From NCBI RefSeq assembly GCF_033439725.1, contig NW_026944383.1:992001-1056000 (forward strand): a stretch of DNA of 64,000 nucleotides, written 5' to 3'. Positions 32,275-44,594 of this stretch are shown piece by piece. The position numbers and the translations under genes were made by a program. How positions within the stretch are numbered: the stretch's first letter is position 1; every line of letters starts with the position of its first letter. Below the pieces are notes generated by a model. It was not told where the DNA came from, made no database searches, and was given only the letters and a program-made list of their open reading frames with translations. This stretch comes from Neurospora tetraspora. Taxonomy: Eukaryota; Ascomycota; Sordariomycetes; Sordariales; Sordariaceae.

Positions 32275-33489
32275 GTTAGTAGTAACGTAACTTTCCTCCT
32301 CAAAATATTCCAGACAGTTCACAGTTGCTAACTGGCACACTTCTGCAGATTTCCCAAAATCTTCTCCTCACCTAAGGGGACGAAAAGACAAGAGGGGCAA
32401 AAAAAGGCTTGGATATATGATTTTTGCACGCCCTCTTTACAACTTTCACTTCTTTCAGGAAAAAAAAAACAACACATCTCTATATATAAACACACAAACA
32501 CTTTTTGGGTTCACACCTAACACACAAAGGGATTGGATAGGCAAAAGGGAGGGGTCTTTTGTTAGTCTCCTACTTAACTTGTACAATCCTGTTTTTACAT
32601 CATCAATTATTCTTCTCATGAGGGTAGGAAGGGGGTATTTGGGAACATGTACTTAGCTAGTTTCTGAGCCTCCCTTCCTCCTTAAAATACAAGGACAAGG
32701 CTGCTTGCCGATGATGGCGGCCTTGAATATTTTATCCTTGACATGCTCTTCTCTCCTTGCTGACTTTGCTTCTCGTGACATGTCCCTCTGCTTCGTTGTT
32801 TAGGAATTCGTTGCTCATTGCTTGGTGACCGGGTGACCTGAACGGCTTTGCGGTTACTGGTTGGGCGCTTGACTGTCTCGGGGTGGTAATTGATATGTTA
32901 GAGTGTTGAAGTTTTGTTGTTGCTGGAACACTAAAGTCAGTCAATCTCAGAATGATCGTGACCCATCCTTCCACCTGGAGACCTAGCTGCCATCGATGAT
33001 CGCAGCGGTACCTGAAATACCTGAGAGTGACCATTGTTCCTTTTGTATTGTGGGATGTGAACTGAGAGAACAAGAACAATGACTGCAATGGTGTTTTGTT
33101 ACTCACAAGCCGCCCGTGCTATCCAGAACATGTCCGCAGCTGTGCTACCACCTGAGCATGACGGCCTTTCCAAATATTTCCCATTTTTGTAAATTTACAC
33201 ATATTGTACAATGGGTACGAGTCTCGACACCAGGTATGCTAACGCCAATAGACCGACCTGCACCGCCGGTGCATATTTTATGTCGCTTCCCTCTCTTTTT
33301 TTACCCATCCGCCTTCACTGGACCCAGCCAGAAAAACCCATCGGTGACTCCAAAAGCCAAACCTCCCAAGAACCACATACATCCGCTCGTCACAGCCCCT
33401 TCTCCTCCAGCCAAGGCATCAATCTACCTCACCCCCGGCCAGCCCTTCTATGTTGCCCAACCCACACTCAACTTCTCCCCTCACCCTCA
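32275..33489. other. Convergent spacer between ccg-4 and zim17
   Basis: 1.2 kb with the 3' untranslated regions of both genes. TAG|GTTAGT just after the ccg-4 stop followed by pyrimidine-rich DNA could be a 3' untranslated intron, unproven. An A9 run lies near 32460. No gene is seen. Confidence 0.45.
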
Positions 33490-34203
33490 CTACGCCTCCC
33501 CATCCTTCTTCCCCTCCCCAGGCCTCACATTCTTAAAAGTCGACCCCGGCGGGCTATTATCCACCTCCTTCTTCGGCCTCTCCGGCTCCGGCTCCGGCTC
33601 CCTCGCAGTCACCGACCCATCCTCCCAAAACTCCACATCCCCATCCTCGCCCAGCGTCCCCTTCTTGACCATCATCCCCTTGTCTTTCAACAGATCCTCG
33701 ACCGTGACTCTGCGGTCCCCGAAGAGCTTGAGGTGGTCGCTGATGACGTGTCGGTTGCGGCAGTTGGGGCACGAGATCAGCACGGACCCGTGGTGGTAAC
33801 CCTGTTTGGAGACCTTGTGCTTGGACCGGAAGTCGCAGGGGATGCAGGTGAAGGTTAGCTCGTACTGCGGGACTTGGGAGGTGTTGCGCTTGGGTTGTTC
33901 GGGTTGTTGTTGTTGGTCGGAGGGAACGGATTGGGGTTCGGGAGAGGAGGAGGGCTGGCTTCGTGGACGAGGGATGGTGTGTTTTGGTCGGATTGGTGTG
34001 TAACTTGGGTATTCTCTTTGTTTTGGTTGTTGCGATAGTGGTACGGGTACTAGTCGCTGACGCTGGGGGCTGTAGGAGCGGACGAGGTGGTCGAGGAAGC
34101 GCGGCGCTGTGGTTGTGGTTTTTAGCGATTGCGCCGGCGCCGGCGCCGAGCAGAGTCGCGCAATGCAGGGCAGTGTTGATGTCGCTGCTCGTTTGGAGGC
34201 CAT
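33490..34203 (-). CDS. zim17: Mitochondrial Hsp70 escort protein (DNL zinc finger)
   Basis: Zim17/Tim15/Hep1 keeps mitochondrial Hsp70 soluble during protein import. The 237-residue protein has a basic, Ala/Ser-rich mitochondrial presequence (MASKRAATSTLPCIARLCSA). Its DNL zinc-finger domain contains LTFTCIPCDFRSKHKVSKQ, then SCPNCRNRHVISDHLKLFGD. The four Cys form two CxxC pairs, and SDHL stands where the family has the Asp-Asn-Leu signature; the middle residue is His here. Compared with yeast (174 residues) it has a longer Gln/Pro/Ser-rich linker before the domain and an acidic, Pro/Glu-rich tail. The start is the ATG at 34201-34203; the frame runs further up without another ATG. No intron is needed. 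Confidence 0.92.
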   Translation of the reverse strand: MASKRAATSTLPCIARLCSAPAPAQSLKTTTTAPRFLDHLVRSYSPQRQRLVPVPLSQQPKQREYPSYTPIRPKHTIPRPRSQPSSSPEPQSVPSDQQQQPEQPKRNTSQVPQYELTFTCIPCDFRSKHKVSKQGYHHGSVLISCPNCRNRHVISDHLKLFGDRRVTVEDLLKDKGMMVKKGTLGEDGDVEFWEDGSVTAREPEPEPERPKKEVDNSPPGSTFKNVRPGEGKKDGEA

Positions 34204-35176
34204 GGCTGGAGGTATAGATAGAAGTGTTGGGCCGGTGTGGGATCCCGTTTGTGGATTGGTTGAATTCACGACAGAAAATGAGGATATTGGGAAGAAAGAA
34301 AAAGATAAAATGCGATAGATTCGGATAGAATCCGGTCGGTTTCGTCATGCGCCGTCACCTTAGAAGTCCAGCATCGCGACCCGCCCGCCTGTCCCCTGTC
34401 GAAATGTTTCTTATCGATAACGATCCCTGCAGAATATCCGTTAGTGTGCCTCTCCCGCTATAACAGTTCGCAGTCCACGCCTCTTCCGGCGATGCTGTCA
34501 ATGATGGACGGGAGTGTAGAAAGGGAAGGTTAGGTACTCTCTTTATCTTGCGACATGTTAATGGAGTTTTCTGTTTAGTCTGTAATTAACACTGGGCGGC
34601 GTTTGCGTTGGCATGTAACATGGACGTAATAATACTTACAATACACTGGCACAAAGTAGTACCTGGAGCTCCACAAGTGTCTACGGCGTGCCTGGACTTC
34701 CCGTTTATCAAATACCGTCTACATTACTAAACTTCATCCTCGACCACTTCTCTTACCGTGTTTGCCACTTCTGGCAATTATCATTCCTCGGGTTTTCACT
34801 TTCTCTTGACTTCTCCGTTTGGTTCTTCTAGCCCCGAGTGTTCTTATACGTTACGATTTACGGGTCACCAAACGTTTTCCATCCTCGGTCTGGAGATTGT
34901 GTCGTGTACATCGCCGCAGCGAATTGCAGAACCCCTCACATGTCCCGCGCGCCCTGGCTCAGCTCGACTCGTCGGTCACAATCACCATAGCCCCTTAGCT
35001 ATTACGCGTCTTCTATACAGACCTTTTCTTCGCGCACACGCCGTCGATACCAAGAGTGGTTACCGGCTACGATCGCTTGAGAGAATAGCTATTGGAAGGG
35101 TCACACCCGCAGGACTTCCACTTCACCATTCACAAAGACCCTTGCGGTTTAAGAGCTGAGCACAAACGTCGCAATC
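34204..35176. promoter_or_regulatory. Divergent promoter region of zim17 and cul-3
   Basis: 973 bases between two start codons facing away from each other. The right part, with its pyrimidine-rich stretches, is probably the cul-3 leader. No coding sequence or repeat was found. Confidence 0.45.
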
Positions 35177-37858
35177 ATGGCGTCGAGAACCAACAAGATC
35201 CGGCCCATTAGGAAGGTGTGTGTCTCGGGTTTGTTTACGCGATTTGGGCGCTTCTCACCCTGCAGTTAAAGCTAATGATATGATAGCCGATAATGAATCG
35301 GGACCAGGGCGAGTTCGAGCCATGCTGGGCACTCCTGCGCGACGCTATGACCGATATTCACCTGCAGAACGCCGGCCGTCTGTCCTTCGAACAACTATAC
35401 CGAGCTTCATACAAGATTGTGCTTCGAAAGAAGGGCGCCCTGCTCTACGAGAGGGTCAGAGACTTTGAGCAGGAGTGGTTCCGAGACCACATCATGCCGA
35501 ATATCGCCGCCCTGATTACCAAGAACCTGATCAACATATCGCTGCTTCAGCACCCGGGGTCGAGTTCACACGAGCGCAGGGAGATGGGCGAGAAGTTTCT
35601 TCGCGGAATACGAGACTCATGGACGGATCATAACAGGTCTATGAACATGATTGCGGACGTGCTCATGTATCTCGACCGTGTGTATACGCTAGAGACGAAG
35701 CAGCCCTCTCTGTTTGCCGTTACAATTGGTCTCTTCCGGGATAATGTCCTCCAGAGCCACATTGGCACGGCCGCAGACGACATTGAGCAAGACTTTGTCG
35801 TCTTTGACATTCTCTGCGCTGTCATATTGGACCTGATTAACATGGAGCGCGACGGCGATATTATCAACCGAAACCTAGTGCGCAAGATCACCGCAATGCT
35901 CGAGAGCTTATACGAGACAGATGACGAGATCGAGAACCAGCGACTATACCTGACCCTCTTCGAACCACGCTATCTCGAGGCAAGCACAGAGTTTTACCGC
36001 AAAGAGTGTGAGAAGCTGGTCCAGGAAGCAAACTGCAGCACTTGGCTCCGCCATGCCCAACGGCGACTAAACGAGGAGCGGGAGCGATGTGGCACTACGG
36101 TATCAATTATGACCACCGACAAAATCGCGAGTGTTGTGGAGAAGGAGCTCATCGAGGCAAAGCTCGATGTGTTCCTGGCCATGGAAGGGAGCGGCCTGAA
36201 GCCCATGATCGACAATGATCGCTTGGACGACCTTTCGATCTTGTACCAACTCATATCCAGAGTGGACAGTACGAAATCGGCGCTGAAGGTTATTCTACAA
36301 CGTAGAGTACGGGAGCTTGGGCAGGAGATTGAAAAGGCGCTCAAGAATACAGACTTTTCCGTCGCTGGCGCAGCTGCTGGGGATGGTGAGGATGCTGGAG
36401 AAGCGGCAGAGAAGGCCAAAGCTCAGACCTTGAATCCGGCTCAGCAGCAGACCGCAGCCGCTATCAAGTGGGTTGATGACGTCTTGCAGCTTAAGGACAA
36501 GTTCGACCGAATACTGTCCGATTGCTTCTGCGATGATCTCCTGCTACAATCCGCGATTACACGAAGCTTCTCTGACTTCATCAACTCTTTCAACCGCAGT
36601 TCGGAATATGTGTCACTATTTATTGACGACAATTTGAAACGCGGCATCAAGACAAAGACGGAAGCGGAAGTAGACGCTGTCTTGGACAAGGCCATTGTCC
36701 TTCTCAGGTATCTTTCGGATCGAGACATGTTCGAAAGGTATTACCAGAAACATCTGGCCAAGCGGCTACTGCATGGGAAGTCCGAGATCCATACCGAGAA
36801 GGAGATGGTATCCCGTATGAAGTCGGAAATGGGCAACCATTTCACATCCAAGTTTGAAGGAATGTTCAAGGACATGGAGTTGTCCAAAGACCTCACCGAC
36901 AACTACCGTGATCATATCGCCAGTTTAGGCGATGCCGACCATAAGAAGGTCGACCTCAACATCAACGTCCTGACCACCAACAACTGGCCACCCGAGGTAA
37001 TGGGTGGTGGAACGTCGAAGGGGGAAGGGGCGAAAACGGATTGCTTCTATCCACCCGAAATCAAGCGGCTCCAGGAGAGTTTCTACAAGTACTACCTCAA
37101 GGACAGGAGCGGCCGTGTTCTTACGTGGGTCAGCTCGGCGGGCAATGCGGACATCAAGTGTGTGTTCCCCAAGGTTCCGGGCAAGGAGACCGGACCCTTG
37201 AGCAAGGAAAGGCGATATGAGCTGAACGTCTCGACATATGGCATGATTGTGCTCATGCTATTCAACGATCTCGAGGACGGCGAAAGTTTGAGCTTCGACG
37301 AGATCCAAGCCAAGACGAACATTCCGGCACCAGAGCTTATGCGAACACTGGCTTCGCTTTCGAGTGTTCCCAAGTGCAGGGTACTGCTCAAGGAACCGGC
37401 CACAAAAAATGTGAAGAATACCGACAAGTTCTCTTACAACGCACAGTTTGTGAGCAAGGCTATCAGAATCAAGGCTCCCGTCATAAGCAGCATTTCCAAG
37501 GTCGAAGGGGACGAGGAGCGAAAGGAGACGGAAAGGAAGAACGACCAGACACGTGCTCATGTTATTGATGCGGCGGTTGTCAGAATCATGAAGTAAGTTT
37601 TTTTTCGCCCGTTCCCATTGCTCGATTCGCATGTATTTATTTGTCCCGGAAGCTAACGTTTTTTTTTTGTTTTTTTTTTCCCGCAGGCAACGCAAGCTAC
37701 TCGCCCACACAAAGCTCGTAAACGAGGTCATCTCGCAACTCATGGGCCGCTTCAAGCCTGACGTACCGCTAATCAAGAAACGAATCGAGGATCTCCTCGC
37801 CAGAGAGTACCTGGAGCGGGTGGAGGGTGACTCGTCAACCTACCGATACTTGGCTTAG
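35177..37858 (+). CDS. cul-3: Cullin-3, ubiquitin ligase scaffold
   Basis: Scaffold of CRL3 E3 ligases, binding BTB-domain adaptors at its N-terminus and Rbx1 at its C-terminus. Exons 35177-35215, 35287-37592 and 37687-37858 give 838 residues (human CUL3 768). Recognisable stretches are LSFEQLYRASYKIVL, ADVLMYLDRVY, EYVSLFIDDNLKRGIK, DRDMFERYYQKHLAKRLL, the cullin-homology block FTSKFEGMFKDMELSK, LTTNNWP and MIVLMLFNDLE. The neddylation motif AAVVRIMK places the modified Lys at residue 782, and the last intron splits that codon (AA|G). The C-terminal winged helix ends IKKRIEDLLAREYLERVEGDSSTYRYLA, close to the CUL3 end. Compared with human it has an extra Ala/Gly/Glu insertion near residue 400 (VAGAAAGDGEDAGEAAEK). 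Donors are GTGTGT and GTAAGT. Confidence 0.96.
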
Positions 37859-38645
37859 TCCATCACATTGCACCGAGTACTCGTCTGGGCTAGAAGCGCC
37901 CTCCAGACCCAATGCGCGCCAAGGTGTGTGACAGGCGTTTCGAGCCCACACGAGTAGTATATGTAGTAGCCTAAGCATAAACACTCCCGACTGGATAGTC
38001 GTTTAACAACAACAACAATTCAAGATTGGGAGAGGACCGGCGAGATCATTCATGCTTCAAAATCTTGATAATGTCAGCCCTCCAGTCCAGTGACCCAACG
38101 AGCAAGCACGTGCCCCCATGATGCAGACAGACCTTCTACATACTTCTTTACCCCTTTCTACCATGCAAAAACTATATATAACGAACATAAGCTCTGGAAA
38201 ATGGAGAGGTGAGACACATGCATATTCGCGAAACTGTACTTTCCGGACGAGTCCGGACAGAAATCTTATACTAACTTACGCGCACCAGCGGCTTTGTCAT
38301 TTCGTCAGGAGTTGTGTTATTGCAGATACGGGTAGGTTGAAGGTCATCGTGCCGGTCTTTCACCACCGACCGGACTGGGATTGGGAAAGGTTGGGGGGAT
38401 GGAAAGGTTGATCTACGATGAAAACACTCTACCTACATGATGTGTCTACATACTCTGCCTTTGGCGGCGGCGGGTTCAAATGTTGATAGCAGAATAGGAA
38501 TCAGCAAACAAGGGTACATTAACAATTCTATAACACCGCCGGTCCTTTTTTGCACCTAATTTAACACACAACTGGTATGGTATTATCACTTCCCCTCCCC
38601 CATCAACCCATCAACCTATCAACACCACCTACTCTGTACATAGTT
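37859..38645. other. Convergent spacer between cul-3 and pol5
   Basis: 787 bases that must carry both 3' untranslated regions. A CAACAACAACAA run lies near 38007. No gene is seen. Confidence 0.5.
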
Positions 38646-41600
38646 CTACTCCTGCGTAGCCGCCGCAGCACTGGCACTAGCACTAGCATGGCTCTGGCAC
38701 CAGTTAAGCCAATCCGAGAAGAAGGCCGGCTGGATCTTGACCTCGCCCTTGAACCACTTGAGCTGCGAATCCGCATACAGCTCAAACACCTCGTCCGTCT
38801 TCTCCCTCGCCACCAACACCGACGCGATGGCCAAGCTCGCCGTCGACGCCGCCTTGGCAAACGCGTGCGACCCGTCCTTGGGCGCCTCCGAGTGCACCTC
38901 GTGCAACTGGGCCACCAACTCATTAACCTGCTCGTCGCTGATGATTTCAGTAGTAGTAAAGCTGCTCCTCTTGGCCTTTTTCAGGGCCTTGGAGAATTGG
39001 TTAATCATCTCGCATGCTTTGTTGGCTAGCGGTTTGGTGGTGGTGGTGCGGATGAGCTCCAAGAGGGGGAGCAAAACCTCGAAGGCGAGGGGGTTCGCGA
39101 CGGCGGCTTCCTTCTTGATGAAGATGGCTAGCAGGTCGAGGACGCGGTGCTTGAAGTTGATTACTGTTTCTTTGGCGTCCTTTTTCTCCTTCTTCTTGTT
39201 GGTGTTGGCTGCCTTGGCCCGGTGCTTGAAGATCTCGGCGAGCTTGGCGTCGACTTCCATCATTTCCGAGTCGGACATGTCGGACTCGTCGTCCGAAGAA
39301 CCTTCGGGAGCGTCGGCGTCTTTGTCGAGGCGGTGGCTGCCGAGAGCTTCGGCTAGGGCCGTGTCCAAAGCGTCGAGGGCTTCTTGGTTTTCGTTTTCAG
39401 GTTCTGAGGTGTTGTCGTCGTCGTCGTCGTCGTTGTCAGAGTCGGAGTCGTTGTCGCTGGGTTCGTCGTCGTCGGAGCCGGCTTCTTCGAGGTTGACGAT
39501 TTCCACGTCGGAATCGAGTTCTTCCTCGTCGTCGCTTCCGTCGTGGTCGTGATCGTGCTCGTCGTCAGAGCCTTCGGCGTTGGCCATGTCTTCATCTTCG
39601 GTGCTGAAAAGCGCTTGCTGGCCCTTGGCGCTCTCTTCGGCGGCCAGGGGATCGGTCAGAAGCTTGATGGCTTCGGACGACATGAGGTTTGTGAAGGCTT
39701 CGAAAACCTGCTGCGATACCTGCCGCATAAGCGAAGACGGGCGAGCAACCATGGCGAGAAGGATTTCCACCAGGAACTCGGCGATGCCCTCGCCGCCTTG
39801 GATGTCCTCGCCGGCAAGCTTGTCGTAGCACTCCTCGAGCTCCTCGAGAAGGTTCATGACGTCGGGGTCTTCATTGTAGAACTGCAGGATGGCGACGGCG
39901 TACAGCAGGGCGAGAGCCTGGCGGGGGGCTTTGGTGTCCTTGGTGTCCTTGGCGGGGTCGAGCAGGTCCTTGAGCTTCTCGTAGGCTTCGAGAACGGCTC
40001 CGCCGATCTCGTCCTCGGGGTCCAGGTCGGCCTTGATGGAGAGGATGGCGCCGCAGAGGTGGCCGAAGTCTTCGGGCCTCTTCACGAGCTTGGCGAAGGC
40101 AGAGGTGGTCTTGGTGCGGAGCGCCTCCTTGATGCTGGCTGGGACTGACTGGTTCGAGTAAGCCAATTCTGTGAGGACCTCGATCGCTGAGCCAGGAACG
40201 GAGACGCTTGAGGTGCTCTCCTCGTCGGATGGCACGCTAGAGAGCCTGAAAAGGTAGCTGCTCAGGGACTGGTAGTACTTGGTCTCATCAAGGCCGCTCT
40301 TGGAGAAGTCCTTGAGCTGTAGGGTCTTGAGGACCTTCTTGATGGTCTCAGGGGTGGCGTGTTGAAGGATCTTGTCGACAGTCTTGGCGTTGGTCCATTG
40401 ATCGAAGTTGTACACGCCATTGCGACTAAGAAGCTGGCGAAGAATCATCGGCAGAAGGGAGGGATCGCGGTCGACGGTAGCTTCGATTCCTTTGAGGGCT
40501 TTGATCGCCGCGCGGTGAAGATACCTGTCCTCCTTGGCGGCTTGGTTCATGAGGCAAGTCATGAGGTTCTGGCTAAATACGGACTCAACGATGAAGGTCT
40601 GGCTGGCTGCGCCTTCAAGCATTCGCTGGAAGATCATGAAACCGGAGAATTTCTGGCTGTCCGAGGAGGTCTTGGAGAAGAATCCCTCTGATGAAACTTG
40701 TTAGCTCACGATTCAGTCAACGATAGACAGTGATGCTTACCATCAACGACCCGCTTCCAAAACTGCTTGAACTGCTCAGCGGCATCGGACTTATCCTTCT
40801 CGCCAAGCTTAAGGAAATGGGCAAGAATCAAGTTCCAGACAAAGTGCAACTGGGCAGTCCAGTTACCTTGCTTCTGTTTCTTGTTACCCGCTTGATCGTT
40901 AGAGGTATCTCTACCACTGTCCTTCAGGACAGCAGGAAGAGAGGTAAGGGAATCAGCCTCAAGAGGGCTTCGCCACGGCTGTTTGGGCATTTTCATGTCT
41001 GGGAAGCGATCGAGAGCGGCAATCCAGATACCGACACCTTCAGGGGTCTTGGCCACCCCTTCATCGGCGAGTCTCTGCAGCGTTTCCTCGGCAAGTTCGA
41101 CCTCCATCTGGGAGATGGCCTGCACAATGATCCAGCCGCATTGAGACTTGAGCCATGACTTCTTCTGAGAAAGCTTGAGGACGAGGTCCAGAACGGCCTG
41201 CCACCTCGACTTATCCGAGAAGAGGATGCCGGCACGAACAAAGCATTCGATGCCAAACAACTGGCCAAAATAATGATCTCTCTCCTCCTGACCATTGCCA
41301 CTGCCTCCAGCATCGGTCTTCTCAACCAGAATACCCAGGACCTTGTCGAACGTAAGGCCGGTGTACTTGGACCCAGCAAGGTACTTTTCTCCAAACAGCT
41401 GACCCAGAATCTCGGTCAAGACCAGACTGAAGCCCAGACGGGATGCATTCCTCCCGCTGGCGAGACCGCGGAAGAGACGGCCGGCAAGATGGCGGAAAAG
41501 GACGGGCTCTTCGACGCCATCGCCTTCCAAAAGACCAGCTATGATGATGCTGGCAGCCTCAATGCGTTCGTTTTGGTCTTCGCTGCCGAGCTGCTCATAC

Positions 41601-41791
41601 AGTGCAAGCTCTCTCTTGCGCTCCTCAACGGTGGGGTGTTCGGTGAAGGGCGCCGGCTTGTCTTGGACTTTTGATGATGCCTTGGTTTTTGTCGAACCAT
41701 CTGTCACTGGCGTTTCTTTCTTTGATCTTTTCTGAGAAGGGAGGTTGTCATTGGGAGCCTCCTTTGGCGTGCGTTTCCTTTTGTTGGCCAT
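38646..41791 (-). CDS. pol5: Nucleolar protein Pol5 / MYBBP1A family
   Basis: Despite its old name, the yeast Pol5 protein is not a replicative polymerase but a nucleolar ribosome-biogenesis factor. Exons 40741-41791 and 38646-40687 give 1030 residues (yeast 1022). The intron has donor GTAAGC, a GCTAAC branch site and CATCAG acceptor and splits a Glu codon. The N-terminus carries a basic nuclear signal (MANKRKRTPKE, SQKRSKKE). Helical repeats follow, with LAGRLFRGLASGRNASRLGFSL being the family signature. About residues 690-790 form a long acidic run of Asp/Glu/Ser, typical of this family. The C-terminal third is again helical. The start is the ATG at 41789-41791; the frame extends upstream without another ATG. 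Confidence 0.94.
39403..39565 (-). repeat. GAC/GAT-type acidic coding repeat in pol5
   Basis: The + strand shows TCGTCGTCGTCGTCG and related runs, which encode the Asp/Glu/Ser tract on the minus strand. It is a slippage-prone microsatellite inside a coding region. Confidence 0.8.
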
Positions 41792-44594
41792 TTTGTCTGT
41801 CGTCGATGTTGTTGTGAGTTTCGATGACAATTTCCTGCCCGGGTTCAGGTTGTCAGTGGATGCAATGCCAGTATAAACAGCTGCCGGCCATCATCACAGT
41901 CTCCTGGAAAATTTTAGTGGGGCCGCTGTTGTTCTGCCTGCTTCTACCGCTTCGACGACGGGATGATTCTTTCTTTTAATTGCATAGGAAGGGAAGATTG
42001 ATTACATTATCATGCAATGTTCGTCAAACCATCCTAGCAAGAACATTGCTGCTTTCCTTCCACTTCGTCTTGATGACCACATCCACTCTACCATTGCGAA
42101 TCGATTTTCGGCTGGATGAGGAGGCCCATTTGTTCCTCATAATATTTCACAAAATTTGCGAAGCTGAATCAATCGATCTCGACATGGTTCCTTTGAAGCG
42201 ATCTGAATGCACTGGGGACCGTCATCATGTGATTTCGCGTTACCCCGCGCGTCGCCGCGCAATGTTTATTTACATCGGCTTGGTTCACATCGTGAGATCT
42301 CGTTACAAGAGATAGTGAATGACGGCCAACGACAACCTGGGCGAGACATCGATCGGAAAGTGTCAAATACTATCCAGGGGTCGAAAACATAAACAAACAA
42401 AAGGGAGAACGGCTGTGGGGTCTCGCCGGGTGGCAACCGTGCTCATCACCAGAAGGACTTTCCGAAGCAGCCATTCACAGGCTCCATTATCCCATGGGTC
42501 AAGTTCTTCAAACCAGATCTTTCCATTGAATTTTTACCATCGGAACATGACAGAAGCAGTGGCTCTCAGAGAGCATCATTGACGAAGAAAAAGAATGTAA
42601 AGATCGAGGACTTCTTTGTTGTGTCGTCAATGAACAGGAGGTTATTCTTGGTGTTCAGAAGCTTTGACATTGTTTCCGAGTTCCGATCCCTTGCCGTATG
42701 CCTTTCATGTCCACACTTCTGTCATCCCTCACGCATCACGGAGGTCTGCCTGCCGTAAGTGACTTCCCTTGGGGAAACGATACAATGAATATATATGAGA
42801 CCAGTGGGCATGTATAAAGCACGGAAATTAGAACGAGGGCAGGTTGTAGTGTCAGCAAGAAAGTGACATTTATACCGTTACCGGGCGATAGTGAGTACTT
42901 GGATCAACTGCGTGGTCTGGGCAGACATCATGTACCTTGGCGCGAAGATGCACCGCATGCAAGTCTAGTGAGCGCTTACTGCATAACAGAAGATGTGCAG
43001 ATGTACCCCGGAGTAGACGCCCGATCCCGTCAACGGAAGCAACCTGTGTGAACGGAAAGAGAGGCTGTACTGCAATGATAACTCCGCATATTGCGACTGA
43101 TGAAAACAACAAACCAAGATGGGATGAAAGACAAAAGTCACAACAAAGTGAAAAGCCCGTGATGTGCAGCAGATGGGACAGTAAAAGTGACACCTGCCCA
43201 GGGGTCTCCAAAAGCGGCGCTCGAGCGCAGCGCTCGCTCCAGGTGCTACCCACATGGAACTCCCTCGGCTGGGTTGCTGGGTAACAGCCCAACCCATGAA
43301 CCACCGGTTACAAACAACCCGGTAATAAACATGCTGTAAACCCTCATCACCAGGTGTTGTTGCCGTTGTTGGGCTTCCCCGTAGGTGCCCTGGATTTGAC
43401 CACTCGTTCTAGAGCGGAAATCCTCCAACAACCGCCATCGACGGTTACCAGTGCAACGCCATTGCAACCCTCCTTCCTCGTTGCCCCTTCCGCCAGCCAG
43501 TCGAAGACAGGACCTGCTTGGACGTTGCCGGGTGCTCCTTCAATTTTCGGACCACTGAACACTGAACAGGGCAGACATCCGATTTTGTCAACTTCCCACT
43601 CCCGTCGAACGAGGTCCAAGTTTACTTGCTGGAGTTCTCGTCCGGCTTGTGGATGTTTACACCAGCTCTTCACTTTCACTTCAGCATTGGACCCTTGCGC
43701 GCGCACAACACCTACGTGCTCCTCTTTCTTACAACTGAACTAACATCGAACGCACGTTCTGCTCTTCGACCTTTATTCTAGCTTTTCAACATAGCCAGCC
43801 CACTTTACCCTATGCGGTCGCCCATTCGCAGTCCTCAAAGAGACTCCATTCCGTCACCCACCAGACTGTCCGTGTGCAGCTGAGCGCTTGTCCCCGTTCG
43901 CCCCGCCCCCAGGCCAGGCCATCACTGCCCGTCTACCTACAATACAACAACACCTCAGGTGGTGGTGAAAGGAAGTTCTGCCGTGTGCACAAGTTTGCAC
44001 AACTGCATACCGCCCGTGGCATTGAACCAAGAGACGGATCCGACCAAAGTATTCGAACAAGGAAAAAACGGAGGTTGTGTAATCCCGGCGACCACAAATC
44101 TTCTAAACTGGTCCGAGTTCCCTGCCCGCACTATCGGGAAGGCAATTGTTGGCTGACGGATGTGGACTAGGCTTTGATCGACATCGATATCGACGCGTCC
44201 AGTTTGCACCACTATTTAGCTTCCAAGTCCGTCTGTCAACTTGCTCGGCGACAACCTTCGAGTCCCAAGTCCAGTTCCTTGGTCTTCCGTGCGCGCCAAC
44301 TCGAGCGGACCTTTCTCCCGGTGTCCAGGTCCATAGCATCGCGACGGCGAACCCGACGATAGCAGCCCTCGACGACAGTGACGACGATTCCACGAACGCG
44401 AATCAGCCAGCCATAGCATCAATTGGCGACTCTTCTTCGCGTGCTGCGCAAGCTTCTGTCGTGTTTCCAGAAATTTGCTCTTCTCCAATATTCAGACGGA
44501 ACCCGGCCTCACAGCAGACCAATTGGAACATCGTTATATGCCGAACATCAGTCCGTAGGGAAATCGAAACTGGTTGGAGAGTTGTCACGAGAAT
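41792..44594. promoter_or_regulatory. 2.8-kb divergent region between pol5 and cdc25
   Basis: The start codons face away from each other. Open frames are short and contradictory. The 1 kb before 44595 is probably a long cdc25 leader with several upstream ATGs. No repeat or element was recognised. Confidence 0.5.

Noticed and set aside
31294-32340. 348-residue open frame on the minus strand across ccg-4
   Set aside because: It mirrors the pheromone repeats (repeated [12 protein letters not shown]) and has no ATG-supported motif of its own.
42870-43304. 144-residue minus-strand open frame in the pol5-cdc25 spacer
   Set aside because: A plus-strand frame covers the same bases; neither shows conserved features.
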